A stretch of 64,000 bases of DNA from GCA-2746365 sp963711255 (GTDB lineage Bacteria > Pseudomonadota > Gammaproteobacteria > SZUA-229), in contig CAVQDO010000023.1 in assembly GCA_963711255.1 (NCBI GenBank), forward strand, positions 62,001 through 126,000, written 5' to 3'. The position numbers were made by a program, and so were the translations under genes. Of this stretch, positions 16,503-26,033 are shown in pieces (the stretch's first letter is position 1; every line of letters begins with the position of its first letter). The notes under the pieces are model-generated. The model was given only the letters and a program-made list of their open reading frames with translations. It was not told the origin of the DNA and searched no databases.

Positions 16503-18239
16503 ATGAGTCCGAATCAAACTGATAAAACGAGCCAACAAGATATCATGGCAGATACCCAGGTAGATACCCTGAAACCGATCAATATCGTAATGGTACAGGA
16601 TGTTTTTCAGGTGGGCGATATTAAATCGAATGCCGATAAAATTATCGAACGATCTGTAGAGGCCAGTTTACAGGGTGCAGACCTGGTTGTATTCCCCGAA
16701 CTGGCACTGGTTGGTTATCCACCCGAAGATTTATTGTTTCGCGAAGGCTTTCTGCGACAGGCAAATAGCGAGTGTTTACGCATTCAGCAGAGTCTAAAAG
16801 AGAAAATCGGTGATACCGGTGTGGTTTTCGGTTTGCCCTTGAAGTGCCCGGTTTCGTCGTCTGCAACAGCTAGCAGGCCGCGCGCAGCGCTTTACAACGC
16901 TGCGGTATATCTGAGTCACGGCGAAATAGCGGGAAGCTGTTATAAGCAGTCACTGCCCAATTACTCGGTATTTGATGAAGTACGTTATTTTGTTCCAGGT
17001 GATGAGTGCACGATTATTAATGTTAAAGGGCACCAGATAGGTTTGTTGATTTGTGAAGATGTCTGGCAACAGGCGATTGTCGCTCAGTCAAAACAGCAAG
17101 GTGCAGAAGCCATAATTGTAATCAATGCTTCTCCGTTCCATATCAACAAGCACGACGAACGTGTCACTATTTTACAAGCGCACGCCCGGCAGTTTGACAT
17201 TCCACTGTTATATCTCAATATGACAGGCGGACAGGATGAACTGGTTTTTGATGGTGATTCACTGGTGGTCAATCGGCGGGCAGAGCTAATCGCACGCGGT
17301 GAGCTGTTTGAAAAGGACCGGCTTGAATTACTTTTTGATGGCAAAGACGTACACATGGTGAGCGAGGTTTCTACCGAAACGCTGCTGGCACCTTCCGGTG
17401 ATGCGGCGACCTACAAGGCACTGGTAACCGGGGTGCGTGACTTCGTCCGGCAAAATGGTTTTAGCGGTGTTGTTATCGGCCTTTCCGGCGGTGTTGACTC
17501 TGCATTAACACTGGCCATCGCAGTTGATGCACTGGGTGCTGAAAATGTAGAAGCGGTGATGATGCCATCACGCTACACCGCTGATATGAGCTTGCAGGAT
17601 GCTGAAGCGGAAGCAAAATTACTGGGCGTGGACTACGATGTCATTGCCATTGAAGATGTGTTTAACCAGTTTTTAACGACACTGGCACCAGCCTTCAAAG
17701 GTACAGAGCCGGACACAACGGAAGAGAATATTCAGGCGCGCTGCCGGGGCCTGCTGTTAATGGCTATCTCAAATAAAAAAGGCCGCATGGTGTTAACCAC
17801 CGGCAACAAAAGTGAAATGGCTGTCGGTTATGCGACTTTATATGGCGATATGTGCGGCGGTTTTGCACCGATAAAGGATGTCTGTAAAACACTGGTGTAT
17901 CAATTGTGCCGTTATCGAAACAGTCTTTCAGCTGTCATTCCCGAACGGGTATTAACCCGTCCACCAAGCGCCGAGCTGAGAGAAGATCAATGCGATCAGG
18001 ACTCGCTGCCGGATTACGATGTGCTGGATCGCATCCTTGAATTATCCGTCGAACAGGATATGCCCATCGATGAGATTGTTGCTGAAGGCATAGACCGGGA
18101 AGATGTCATGCAAGTGATCACGCTGGTTCAGCGTAACGAGCATAAACGGCGCCAGTCGGCACCGGGCATCCGCATCACACGGCGGGCGTTTGGCCGTGAC
18201 CGGCGGTACCCGATTACGTCGGGGTATCGTCGTGGGTAG
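16503..18239 (+). CDS. nadE: Glutamine-dependent NAD+ synthetase NadE
   Basis: Amidates nicotinic acid adenine dinucleotide to NAD+, taking ammonia from glutamine. Two domains: an N-terminal nitrilase-fold glutaminase with catalytic Glu66 (VVFPELALVGYPPED), Lys148 (CYKQSLPNY) and Cys184 (LLICEDVW), and a C-terminal synthetase with PP-loop SGGVDS at 328-333 and TGNKSEMAVGYATLYGD. 578 residues is a little long; the first 14 residues may be an over-extension, and ATG at 16545 (M-A-D-T-Q) is the alternative start. nadA, for the quinolinate step of the same pathway, is encoded 11 kb away. Confidence 0.96.
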   Translation: MSPNQTDKTSQQDIMADTQVDTLKPINIVMVQDVFQVGDIKSNADKIIERSVEASLQGADLVVFPELALVGYPPEDLLFREGFLRQANSECLRIQQSLKEKIGDTGVVFGLPLKCPVSSSATASRPRAALYNAAVYLSHGEIAGSCYKQSLPNYSVFDEVRYFVPGDECTIINVKGHQIGLLICEDVWQQAIVAQSKQQGAEAIIVINASPFHINKHDERVTILQAHARQFDIPLLYLNMTGGQDELVFDGDSLVVNRRAELIARGELFEKDRLELLFDGKDVHMVSEVSTETLLAPSGDAATYKALVTGVRDFVRQNGFSGVVIGLSGGVDSALTLAIAVDALGAENVEAVMMPSRYTADMSLQDAEAEAKLLGVDYDVIAIEDVFNQFLTTLAPAFKGTEPDTTEENIQARCRGLLLMAISNKKGRMVLTTGNKSEMAVGYATLYGDMCGGFAPIKDVCKTLVYQLCRYRNSLSAVIPERVLTRPPSAELREDQCDQDSLPDYDVLDRILELSVEQDMPIDEIVAEGIDREDVMQVITLVQRNEHKRRQSAPGIRITRRAFGRDRRYPITSGYRRG

Positions 18240-18250
18240 GTGTTGGAAGC

Positions 18251-18288
18251 TTTTTTACCGCAGAGATGCAGAGGCGCGGTGAAATGCT
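18251..18288. repeat. Short copy of the CGCAGAGACGCAGAGG repeat family
   Basis: Reads TTTTACCGCAGAGATGCAGA followed by GGCGCGGTGAAA; the outer parts (TTTACCGC and GCGGTGAAA) can pair. It shares ACCGCAGAGA-GCAGAGGCGC with the much longer inverted repeat upstream of pssA. Located between the convergent nadE and bamD genes, where it could also act as a weak bidirectional terminator. Confidence 0.6.
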
Positions 18289-18294
18289 TTTACG

Positions 18295-19089
18295 CTACAA
18301 AGTAGAAGGCGGCGCTGTACCGTATTTTTCCGGGTCAACCGTGGTTGAAATATCCGAGAAATCGTTATAGTCGATAATACGCTGTGTATCGGCTGCCAGA
18401 TCGGCTAGCTCCAGCTTCTGGTAAGACAGCAGCATGATGTCCAGTGCACGTTTTGTCCAGATGGTATTGGGGAAGCGAACAATGACCGCTTTGGCCCGTT
18501 TTGCTGCGGACAGCCAGGATTTTCTTTCGATGTAAAACTCAGCAACGTTTATTTCTTTTTCAGCCAGCTGGTTGCGTAAATAAATCATGCGCTGGTGTGC
18601 GTCGCCGGCATAAGGACTGTCAGGAAAACGTTTCACCAATGTTGCAAAGTCGCTAAATGCCTGCTCCAGTACCGCCGGATCATGCCGTGAGGGTTCGCGC
18701 GGGAACCAGACATCAAGCAGGCCCTGACCGCGATTAAAATTAATCAGGCCTTTCAGGTAGTACACATAATCCAGGTGCGGATCGCGCGGGTGCAGCCGGG
18801 CAAAGCGGTCGATGGCACTGCTTGCCAGGTCGAGTTCTTCAAACTTGTAATAGGCATAGGCAATTTCCAGCTGAGCCTGTTTAGCGAAGGGGTCGAACGG
18901 GTAGCGTGCTTCCAGTGATTCCAGGTGTTTGACGGCGCTTTGAAATTCAGCGGCATTAATATTCGATTGTGCTTCCTCGTACAGCTCCTTGGCAGTGTAA
19001 TCCGCTGTTTCGTCTTTATCTGCACCGGCGCAGGCGAATAAAAAAGTTGTTAGAAGTACAGGTAAAAGATGTCGCATTGATGAATTCAC
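18295..19089 (-). CDS. bamD: Outer-membrane assembly lipoprotein BamD
   Basis: Essential lipoprotein of the BAM complex that inserts beta-barrel proteins in the outer membrane. Signal peptide with lipobox F-L-F-A-C (Cys20 from the GTG start), then five TPR repeats of the BamD type; DPHLDYVYYLKGLINF and RFPDSPYAGDAHQRMIYLRN are strong family matches. 264 residues from GTG; ATG four codons later (M-R-H-L-L-P) is an equally good start. Divergent from rluD, as commonly found in Gammaproteobacteria, with a 130-base shared promoter region. Confidence 0.95.
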   Translation of the reverse strand: MNSSMRHLLPVLLTTFLFACAGADKDETADYTAKELYEEAQSNINAAEFQSAVKHLESLEARYPFDPFAKQAQLEIAYAYYKFEELDLASSAIDRFARLHPRDPHLDYVYYLKGLINFNRGQGLLDVWFPREPSRHDPAVLEQAFSDFATLVKRFPDSPYAGDAHQRMIYLRNQLAEKEINVAEFYIERKSWLSAAKRAKAVIVRFPNTIWTKRALDIMLLSYQKLELADLAADTQRIIDYNDFSDISTTVDPEKYGTAPPSTL

Positions 19090-19181
19090 GTAAGTGCTTG
19101 CCTCGGGGTTACAGGGTCTAAATCGGATATTTTAGAGTAGTTGCTAATATTTCGTTAGAATGCACCATTATAACTAAGTTC

Positions 19182-19201
19182 GCCGGGCTTGTTTACCCGG
19201 C
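19182..19201 (+). promoter_or_regulatory. Hairpin in the 5' leader of rluD
   Basis: Perfect six-base GC stem GCCGGG / CCCGGC with an eight-base loop, 18 bases before the rluD start codon. There is no T run, so it is not a terminator. It may stabilise the message or limit ribosome access. No function is known to me. Confidence 0.4.
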
Positions 19202-19219
19202 TAGAAGAAACGAGAAACT

Positions 19220-20239
19220 ATGTCTGAAACACCGATAACAAATTCCGGGGCAGAAGCCGAGCCTCAGCCTGATGCCGCATCTGAGAATGGCGCCGTGATA
19301 AAAGTATTAAACGATGATCACGCGGGCAAGCGTCTGGATGTGGTGCTGGCTGAATTATTCCCCGAATATTCCCGCAGCCGCCTGAAAATCTGGATTGAAC
19401 AGGGGCAGGTGCTGATTAATGGCAGTACCGGCAGGCCGAAGACCAAAATGACAGGGGACGAAGAATTATCCCTGACGGCACAAAGCATTGAATCCGAAGA
19501 AGATTGCGTGGCTGAAGATATTCCCCTGGATATTATTTACCAGGATGATTCGATCATTGTTGTGAATAAACCGGCGGGTCTGGTTGTGCACCCGGCTGCC
19601 GGACATTATACCGGCACCATGCAAAATGCCCTGCTGCATTTTGATGCGGCACTGGCGGAGATACCGCGTGCCGGCATTGTTCACCGGCTGGATAAAGATA
19701 CCACCGGTTTAATGGTGGTGGCACGAAATCTGAGCGCACATAAATACCTGGTGGATCAAATTCAGAAACACGAAGTAGTGCGCCAGTACCAGGCAGTGGT
19801 TTTTGGGGTAATGACCGGCGGTGGTATGGTCGATCAGCCAATCGGCAGGCACCCGCGTGACCGTATCAAAATGGCAGTGCGAGAAAACGGCCGTGAAGCG
19901 GTTACCCATTATCGCCTGCTGCAACGATTTCGTGAGCACAGTCATATTAAGGTACAGCTGGAAACCGGCCGCACACACCAGATACGGGTACATATGAGTT
20001 ATTTACGCCACCCCATTGTCGGTGACCCGGTTTATGCCGGCCGCCACCGGGTACCGCCCGGTGCTAGCGAGGAATTACTGAATTACCTGCAGTCTTTCAA
20101 ACGCCAGGCCTTACATGCCTGGAAACTCAGCTTTGTGCATCCGGAAAATGGTGAAGAGGTATCTTTTGAAGCGCCGTTGCCTGAGGATATGCAGCACCTG
20201 ATTGACTTACTGCAGCAAGATTTGAAAAGTCATGGATGA
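19220..20239 (+). CDS. rluD: 23S rRNA pseudouridine synthase RluD
   Basis: Makes pseudouridines 1911, 1915 and 1917 in helix 69 of 23S rRNA. An acidic N-terminal tail of about 25 residues precedes an S4 RNA-binding domain (about 35-95), then the catalytic domain with HRLDKDTTGL at 155-164 (catalytic Asp158), VVNKPAGLVVHPAAGH and ETGRTHQIRVHM. 339 residues. pgeF starts inside its last codons (8-base overlap), so the two are translationally coupled, the usual arrangement. Confidence 0.96.
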   Translation: MSETPITNSGAEAEPQPDAASENGAVIKVLNDDHAGKRLDVVLAELFPEYSRSRLKIWIEQGQVLINGSTGRPKTKMTGDEELSLTAQSIESEEDCVAEDIPLDIIYQDDSIIVVNKPAGLVVHPAAGHYTGTMQNALLHFDAALAEIPRAGIVHRLDKDTTGLMVVARNLSAHKYLVDQIQKHEVVRQYQAVVFGVMTGGGMVDQPIGRHPRDRIKMAVRENGREAVTHYRLLQRFREHSHIKVQLETGRTHQIRVHMSYLRHPIVGDPVYAGRHRVPPGASEELLNYLQSFKRQALHAWKLSFVHPENGEEVSFEAPLPEDMQHLIDLLQQDLKSHG

Positions 20240-21020
20240 ACTTTCCTACCTGGCTACAGCCTGGCCCGATATTTGGCCTGAAGCACGGCCTGAAGCTGGT
20301 CAGGGTAATGAGCAGGGCATGCCACTTAATGTGCATGCCTTCACGACTTTAAGAAAGGGTGGTTTTAGTACAGGGGATTATAGTGAATTTAATCTTGCTG
20401 ACCATGTAGGCGATGACCGTCAGCGAGTAGAAAAAAATCGGCAGAAACTGAAACATGATTTACAGTTACCGGCAGAGCCGGTCTGGCTGGAGCAGGTGCA
20501 TAGTAACCGGGTTATTAATGCCGCCGAAAACACTTCAATACAGCAGGCCGACGCCAGTTTCAGCCGGGCGAAAGGTGTTGTCTGCGCCGTTCTTACCGCC
20601 GATTGCCTGCCGGTTTTTTTTTGCAATAAGGCGGGCAGCGAAGTAGCGGTGGCGCACGCCGGCTGGCGTGGTCTTCATGCCGGTATCATCACGAAAACAG
20701 TACAGTCAATGCAGTCACCCGCTGACGACATACTGGTTAGCCTGGGGCCGGCGATAGGGGCTGATGCCTTTGAAGTGGGTGAAGAGGTATACCAGGCATT
20801 TACTGATAATAATAATGAGAATGAGTCGGCCTTTAGCGCTACCTCAGCGTCGCATTATTTATGCGATATTTATCAGCTGGCGCGAAACGAATTGCAGTCT
20901 CTCGGCATTAATAAAATGGCCGGAGGCGACTTTTGCAGTTATCACGACAGTGAACGTTTTTATTCCTATCGAAGGCAGAATACGACGGGCCGCATGGCGA
21001 GTCTGATCTGGTTGTCATAA
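20232..21020 (+). CDS. pgeF: Peptidoglycan editing factor PgeF (YfiH, laccase-domain family)
   Basis: Cytoplasmic enzyme of the Multi-copper polyphenol oxidase-like (DUF152) family, shown in E. coli to hydrolyse wrongly made muropeptide precursors containing L-Ser. TADCLPVFF with Cys, VAVAHAGWRGLHAGI with His, and SYRRQNTTGRMASLIWL at the C-terminus are the family signatures; the metal-binding His/Cys residues are present. The first 25 residues before G-M-P-L-N-V-H-A-F-T are longer than in E. coli, but the overlap with rluD supports this start. Confidence 0.92.
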   Translation: MDELSYLATAWPDIWPEARPEAGQGNEQGMPLNVHAFTTLRKGGFSTGDYSEFNLADHVGDDRQRVEKNRQKLKHDLQLPAEPVWLEQVHSNRVINAAENTSIQQADASFSRAKGVVCAVLTADCLPVFFCNKAGSEVAVAHAGWRGLHAGIITKTVQSMQSPADDILVSLGPAIGADAFEVGEEVYQAFTDNNNENESAFSATSASHYLCDIYQLARNELQSLGINKMAGGDFCSYHDSERFYSYRRQNTTGRMASLIWLS

Positions 21021-21064
21021 ATACCTGTCAAAAAACGATATATTCATTAATTACTTCAAAAAGC

Positions 21065-21088
21065 CGCTTTATAAGCGGCTTTTTTGAT
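21065..21088 (+). terminator. Terminator after rluD-pgeF
   Basis: Eight-base stem AGCCGCTT / AAGCGGCT with a short TATA loop, followed by a T run. It ends the rluD-pgeF transcript before the clpB heat-shock promoter. Confidence 0.85.
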
Positions 21089-21134
21089 ATGTGTCAATTA
21101 TTAGCCGTGCAATTGGATTAGCGTTATAAATGGG

Positions 21135-21162
21135 CTTGAAACGAAGTATTGTGGCCTCATAT
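21135..21162 (+). promoter_or_regulatory. Sigma-32 heat-shock promoter of clpB
   Basis: CTTGAAA (-35), a 13-base spacer, and CCTCATAT (-10). This is one base from the sigma-32 consensus CTTGAAA-N11 to 16-CCCCATNT and lies about 75 bases before clpB, a classical sigma-32 target. No equally good sigma-70 promoter was seen in the same gap. Confidence 0.85.
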
Positions 21163-21238
21163 TGTTAAGTAATTGAAACTAATATACGTTGTAACGACAG
21201 TCATTGCTCCGTTAACAACATAAAACCAGAGTACGACT

Positions 21239-23845
21239 ATGAGAACAGATAAACTAACAACACGATTTCAGGAAGCCCTGTCTGACGCACAATCATTAGC
21301 GGTTGGCCGTGATAATCAATTTATTGAGGCTGCGCACGTTTTAATGGCGCTGCTGGAGCAGGATGCCAGCACGGTTGGCCAGGTACTGGCGAGTACTGGC
21401 GTCAGCGTTGATGCGCTGAAAGCAAAACTTAACGATGTGCTGGATCGCCTGCCACAGGTGCAGGGGCATCAGGGTGATGTGCAGATATCCAGTGATATGG
21501 GTCGCTTACTAAACCAGACCGATAAACTGGCACAGCAGCGTAACGACCAGTTTATTTCAAGCGAGCTTTTTTTGCTGGCGCTGGTCGATACCAAATCTGC
21601 AATTAGTGAATTATTAAAATCTGCCGGTGCCGATAAAAAACAGGTTGAACAGGCGATTGAAAAAGTACGCGGTGGAGAATCTGTTACTGATGCCAACGCT
21701 GAAGAAAACCGCCAGGCACTTGAAAAATATACTATCGATTTAAGCGAACGTGCAGCGCAGGGCAAACTTGACCCTGTTATTGGCCGTGACGAAGAAATTC
21801 GCCGTACCATCCAGGTGCTGCAGCGCCGTACCAAGAATAACCCGGTATTAATCGGTGAACCCGGTGTTGGTAAAACGGCGATTATTGAAGGCCTTGCACA
21901 ACGCATTTTAAATGGCGAAGTGCCCGAAGGTTTAAAAAGCAAACGTATTCTTTCACTGGATATGGGTACATTGATTGCCGGTGCAAAATTCCGTGGTGAA
22001 TTTGAGGAACGTTTAAAAGCAGTATTAAAAGATTTATCGCATCAGGAAGGACAGGTCATACTGTTTATTGATGAACTTCACACCATGGTTGGTGCCGGTA
22101 AAGCCGAAGGCGCAATGGACGCCGGTAATATGTTGAAGCCGGCATTAGCCCGCGGTGAATTACACTGCGTTGGTGCAACCACGTTAGATGAGTACCGCCA
22201 GTACATCGAAAAAGATGCGGCACTGGAACGCCGTTTCCAGAAAGTGCAGGTAGACGAGCCCAGTGTCGAAGATACCGTTGCCATTCTGCGCGGTCTAAAA
22301 GAACGTTATGAAATTCATCACGGTGTTGAAATTACAGATCCCGCGATTGTTGCGGCGGCGACTTTATCGCACCGTTACATCAGTGACCGCCAGTTGCCGG
22401 ACAAGGCCATTGATCTGATCGATGAAGCGGCAAGCCGTATTCGTATGGAAATTGATTCCAAGCCGGAAGTAATGGACAGGTTAGATCGTCGCATCGTGCA
22501 ATTAAAAATTGAACGCGAAGCACTGAAAAAAGATACCGATAAAGCAACATTGCAGCGCCTGGAAAATCTTGAACAGGAATTATCGGACCTGGAAAAAGAA
22601 TACGGTGATTATGACGAGCAGTGGATAGCAGAAAAACTGGTTGTGCAGGGTTCTTCAAACCTGAAGGAAGAGCTGGAGGCAGCAAAACTGGAACTGGAAA
22701 CCGCGCATCGTGCTGGTGATCTTGCGCGTATGTCCGAGTTGCAATACGGTTTGATCCCCGAGCTTGAGTCACAAATTTCCCAGGTAGCGGAAGCCGAACT
22801 GGCGCGTGACCATAAATCACAATTGCTGCGTAATAAAGTCGGTAGTGATGAAGTCGCAGAAATTGTTGCCCGCTGGACAGGCATACCGGTTTCAAAAATG
22901 CTCGAAGGCGAACAGGAAAAACTGTTGCGCATGGAAGAGGAGATTGGTGCCCAGGTTGTTGGCCAGCAGGAAGCGGTAACCTCGGTTGCGAATGCTATTC
23001 GACGTTCACGCGCAGGCCTGTCTGATCCGAGCAAACCCAATGGCTCCTTCATGTTTTTCGGCCCTACCGGTGTGGGTAAAACCGAACTTACCAAAGCGCT
23101 GGCAAAATTCATGTTCGATACTGAAGATGCCATGGTTCGCATTGATATGTCGGAGTATATGGAAAAGCATGCGGTATCAAGATTGATTGGTGCGCCTCCA
23201 GGTTATGTCGGCTACGAGGAAGGCGGCTATTTAACAGAAGCTGTAAGGCGTAAACCTTATTCTGTTATTTTGCTGGACGAAATTGAAAAGGCGCATCCTG
23301 ACGTATTTAATATATTGTTACAGGTGCTGGATGACGGTCGCCTGACTGATAGCCAGGGACGCACGGTTGATTTCAGAAATACTGTAATTATCATGACTTC
23401 CAACCTGGGTTCACAACAGATACAGGAGATGTCTTCAGATAATGATTATGAAGGCATGAAGAAAGTTGTGATGGATATCGTGGCGCAAAATTTCAGGCCC
23501 GAGTTTATTAACCGCGTTGATGAAACGGTTGTGTTCCATCCATTGGCCAAGGAACAGATTCGTGATATTGCCAGGATACAGTTGCAAATGCTGGCTGCAC
23601 GATTACATGATCAGGATTTCACCATGGATATTTCAGAAGAGGCCATAGATGTTCTGGGTGAAGCCGGGTTTGATCCGGTGTATGGTGCGAGGCCATTAAA
23701 ACGTGCCATCCAGCAGTACCTGGAAAACCCTCTGGCGCAATTGATATTGAAAGGCGAATATATGCCAGGTGATACGATTAGTATAAAGGCAAATAATTCT
23801 GAACTTGAATTTGTTCCAGTTGAGCGGATTCAGCAGGCGGTTTAA
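21239..23845 (+). CDS. clpB: ATP-dependent protein disaggregase ClpB
   Basis: Hexameric AAA+ chaperone that pulls apart protein aggregates with DnaK. 868 residues with every expected part: Clp-N repeats (1-145), NBD1 with GEPGVGKT near residue 203, the coiled-coil middle domain (about 405-525), NBD2 with GPTGVGKT near 603 and the pore loop G-Y-V-G-Y-E-E-G-G, and the small C-terminal domain with F-D-P-V-Y-G-A-R-P-L-K-R. The first Met begins M-R-T-D-K-L-T, as in most ClpBs. Single-gene transcript, expected to be heat-induced from the promoter upstream. Confidence 0.98.
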   Translation: MRTDKLTTRFQEALSDAQSLAVGRDNQFIEAAHVLMALLEQDASTVGQVLASTGVSVDALKAKLNDVLDRLPQVQGHQGDVQISSDMGRLLNQTDKLAQQRNDQFISSELFLLALVDTKSAISELLKSAGADKKQVEQAIEKVRGGESVTDANAEENRQALEKYTIDLSERAAQGKLDPVIGRDEEIRRTIQVLQRRTKNNPVLIGEPGVGKTAIIEGLAQRILNGEVPEGLKSKRILSLDMGTLIAGAKFRGEFEERLKAVLKDLSHQEGQVILFIDELHTMVGAGKAEGAMDAGNMLKPALARGELHCVGATTLDEYRQYIEKDAALERRFQKVQVDEPSVEDTVAILRGLKERYEIHHGVEITDPAIVAAATLSHRYISDRQLPDKAIDLIDEAASRIRMEIDSKPEVMDRLDRRIVQLKIEREALKKDTDKATLQRLENLEQELSDLEKEYGDYDEQWIAEKLVVQGSSNLKEELEAAKLELETAHRAGDLARMSELQYGLIPELESQISQVAEAELARDHKSQLLRNKVGSDEVAEIVARWTGIPVSKMLEGEQEKLLRMEEEIGAQVVGQQEAVTSVANAIRRSRAGLSDPSKPNGSFMFFGPTGVGKTELTKALAKFMFDTEDAMVRIDMSEYMEKHAVSRLIGAPPGYVGYEEGGYLTEAVRRKPYSVILLDEIEKAHPDVFNILLQVLDDGRLTDSQGRTVDFRNTVIIMTSNLGSQQIQEMSSDNDYEGMKKVVMDIVAQNFRPEFINRVDETVVFHPLAKEQIRDIARIQLQMLAARLHDQDFTMDISEEAIDVLGEAGFDPVYGARPLKRAIQQYLENPLAQLILKGEYMPGDTISIKANNSELEFVPVERIQQAV

Positions 23846-23851
23846 CACTAT

Positions 23852-23885
23852 GCTACGGGCGGTTTATGGCAGCTAATCCCGTAGC
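23852..23885. terminator. Hairpin between convergent clpB and the GGDEF/EAL gene
   Basis: Perfect eight-base stem GCTACGGG / CCCGTAGC around an 18-base loop, straddling the two stop codons. There is only a short T-rich stretch on the plus side. A bidirectional weak terminator is the simplest reading. Confidence 0.45.
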
Positions 23886-25864
23886 TGTGTTTTAGTTGCG
23901 AAATTTGACTGGTTAATGATTTCATTAAAGCGTAATTGAATATGCTCAGGGTGGTCAAGATAGTAGCCCTGGGCATAGTCTATACCAATCTCTTCTAGCT
24001 GATTTAATGTGAAAGCGTCTTCCACGTGTTCAGCGATGGTTTTGATATTCATTACTTTACCGATTTGATTTATGGCAGCGACGATCGCTTTATCAGCGGT
24101 ACTGTGAGTTAAGTTTTTGATTAGCTTGCCATCGATTTTTAGATAGTTAACCGGAAGGTTTTTCAAATAGGAAAAAGACGAGGTACTGGCACCAAAATCA
24201 TCCAGTGCAAATTTAATATTGTGGTTACGCAAAGCGGAAATAACATCAGCCGCCTGGTTGACGTTTTTTATTGCTTTTATTTCTGAAATTTCCAGGCATA
24301 TAGAATCGTGGGCGATTTTGTACTTGTTGTATTGCTCGATAACGAAGTCAGAGAACTTATTGTTGTTTAATGAATTTGCTGAAATATTAATAAATAACTG
24401 AAGCTTGCAGTTATCGATGGTTTTATATAAGCGGGACAGTTGTTTGAACGTCTGTTCAATGACCCAGTAATCAACGTCTGTCATTAGACTAAAACGTTCT
24501 GCTGCCGGCATGAAGTTGTTTGGAGAAATCAGGCTGCCTTCATCATCGTTAAGCCTTAATAAAACCTCGTACATGGTTGTGGTTTCTTTACATTGAATAT
24601 TTTCGATCGCCTGCAGGTAAAGTGAAAAGCGGTCATCGGTTTTCGCATTGTTAATTTCAGCTACCCAGCTTAATTCCCGGTGCTTGTTTTTTGCGCTTTC
24701 ATTGTCCAGGCCGTGTATGTGGACCTGGTTTCTGCCCATGTCTTTCGCTGCGTAACAGGCAATATCTGCCTGAGATAAAACGCTATCAACATTTTTTGTA
24801 TCTCGGTTAATAACAGCAAGGCCAATGCTTACACCTATGTGGAATTTCTTGTCTTTCCAGTTAAACTCATAGTGCTTAACAAGGCTGACGATACCCTCGG
24901 CAATTTCTATCGCTTTTTCCAGCGAGCAGCCTGCAAGTAATAACCCGAATTCATCGCCGCCAAGTCGTGCAAAGATGTCATGACTGCGGATGTGATGTTT
25001 GATTAGTGTGGTTATATTAACCAGCAGCACATCGCCGGCCTTATGGCCGCAATTGTCATTGATGGTTTTGAAATTATCCAGGTCGAGGAAGCATAAAGCA
25101 TGTTCTTCGTGGTTCTCGATTGCGTTGCTGTGAGCTTCCTTTAAACGCAGGTTAAATTCTTTCCTGTTAACCAGCCGGGTGAGTTCGTCATGCGTTGCCT
25201 GGTAGTGTATTTCAGAATTTTTCTTTGATGTTTCCCTGATAACGAGCTGGGCTATGTAAACCGCGATGAAAAAAGCCGCCAGAGAAAGCAGCAGAATAGT
25301 GCTGCCAATACCACGTTGGTAGCTTCGTGTGTCCTCTATGACGGCGTGCGAAATATCTTCCTGCAGTACGACCAGTTCACCGAGTAAGGCCATCATTTTC
25401 TGCCGCGCAGAGTCTGCCTCGCGCAGGTCATTTTTTATGCCCGCTAATGACTTACTGGATAAAAGATTATCGGCCGCAATGTCGTTTAAACTTTTAGATG
25501 ACCGTGTCTGCTTGATTATTTTATTGAGTAACTTTGCCTCACGCGCACTTATTTTATAGGTGAAAAGCTTTTCTCTGGCCTGTTTGTGACTTAGACCATG
25601 TTTTGATAGTTGCAGACGATATTCATCGCGTTCGATGTAATCATCGGTGAGGTACATTCTATGCAATGTTTCGCCGCGCAGACGAATGCTGTCGCGCATG
25701 GTATTGGCGGCAGAAATTTTTGCACTGGTATCTTCGTTCAAAGTGCTCATCTGTTCGGTGAGCGAATTTAACTGCGATAGCGAAATGAAACTGATCAGCC
25801 CCATAAGGGCAAGTACACCGGCGAAACCGAGTCCGACGGTAAGTTTAATTGGGTCTCTGCTCAT
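23873..25864 (-). CDS. Membrane GGDEF/EAL cyclic-di-GMP protein
   Basis: 663 residues. A membrane segment at about 10-30 and another at about 190-210 frame a periplasmic helical sensor of the 4HB/MCP type. The GGDEF domain (about 220-380) has an intact G-G-D-E-F active site and an RxxD inhibitory site (R-S-H-D) five residues before it, so it can probably make c-di-GMP and be product-inhibited. The EAL domain follows: the signature reads E-V-L, and D-D-F-G, L-K-I-D-G-K and the E-I-S-E and A-E-H-V motifs are kept, so phosphodiesterase activity is possible but not assured. It stands alone between clpB and an SDR gene. Its target process is unknown; pilus or biofilm control would be a guess. Confidence 0.9.
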   Translation of the reverse strand: MSRDPIKLTVGLGFAGVLALMGLISFISLSQLNSLTEQMSTLNEDTSAKISAANTMRDSIRLRGETLHRMYLTDDYIERDEYRLQLSKHGLSHKQAREKLFTYKISAREAKLLNKIIKQTRSSKSLNDIAADNLLSSKSLAGIKNDLREADSARQKMMALLGELVVLQEDISHAVIEDTRSYQRGIGSTILLLSLAAFFIAVYIAQLVIRETSKKNSEIHYQATHDELTRLVNRKEFNLRLKEAHSNAIENHEEHALCFLDLDNFKTINDNCGHKAGDVLLVNITTLIKHHIRSHDIFARLGGDEFGLLLAGCSLEKAIEIAEGIVSLVKHYEFNWKDKKFHIGVSIGLAVINRDTKNVDSVLSQADIACYAAKDMGRNQVHIHGLDNESAKNKHRELSWVAEINNAKTDDRFSLYLQAIENIQCKETTTMYEVLLRLNDDEGSLISPNNFMPAAERFSLMTDVDYWVIEQTFKQLSRLYKTIDNCKLQLFINISANSLNNNKFSDFVIEQYNKYKIAHDSICLEISEIKAIKNVNQAADVISALRNHNIKFALDDFGASTSSFSYLKNLPVNYLKIDGKLIKNLTHSTADKAIVAAINQIGKVMNIKTIAEHVEDAFTLNQLEEIGIDYAQGYYLDHPEHIQLRFNEIINQSNFATKTQLRD

Positions 25865-26033
25865 ATAATTTACAACGTCCTGTCGTTAGCGGGCACTTCC
25901 TGTTACTGCGTTTTTATTAGTTAATTAGACTAAATATAGTTCGCATCTTTGCTGGCGCAATGTAATCCGCTCAAATGTTTTGTAAATCACACAGAAAGTT
26001 TTCCTGGAAGAATTGCCGGGTAGTTTTAGATCA

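Noticed and set aside
22609..23142. A minus-strand frame over clpB
   Set aside because: Antisense shadow of the clpB NBD2 region, with no motif or ribosome site.
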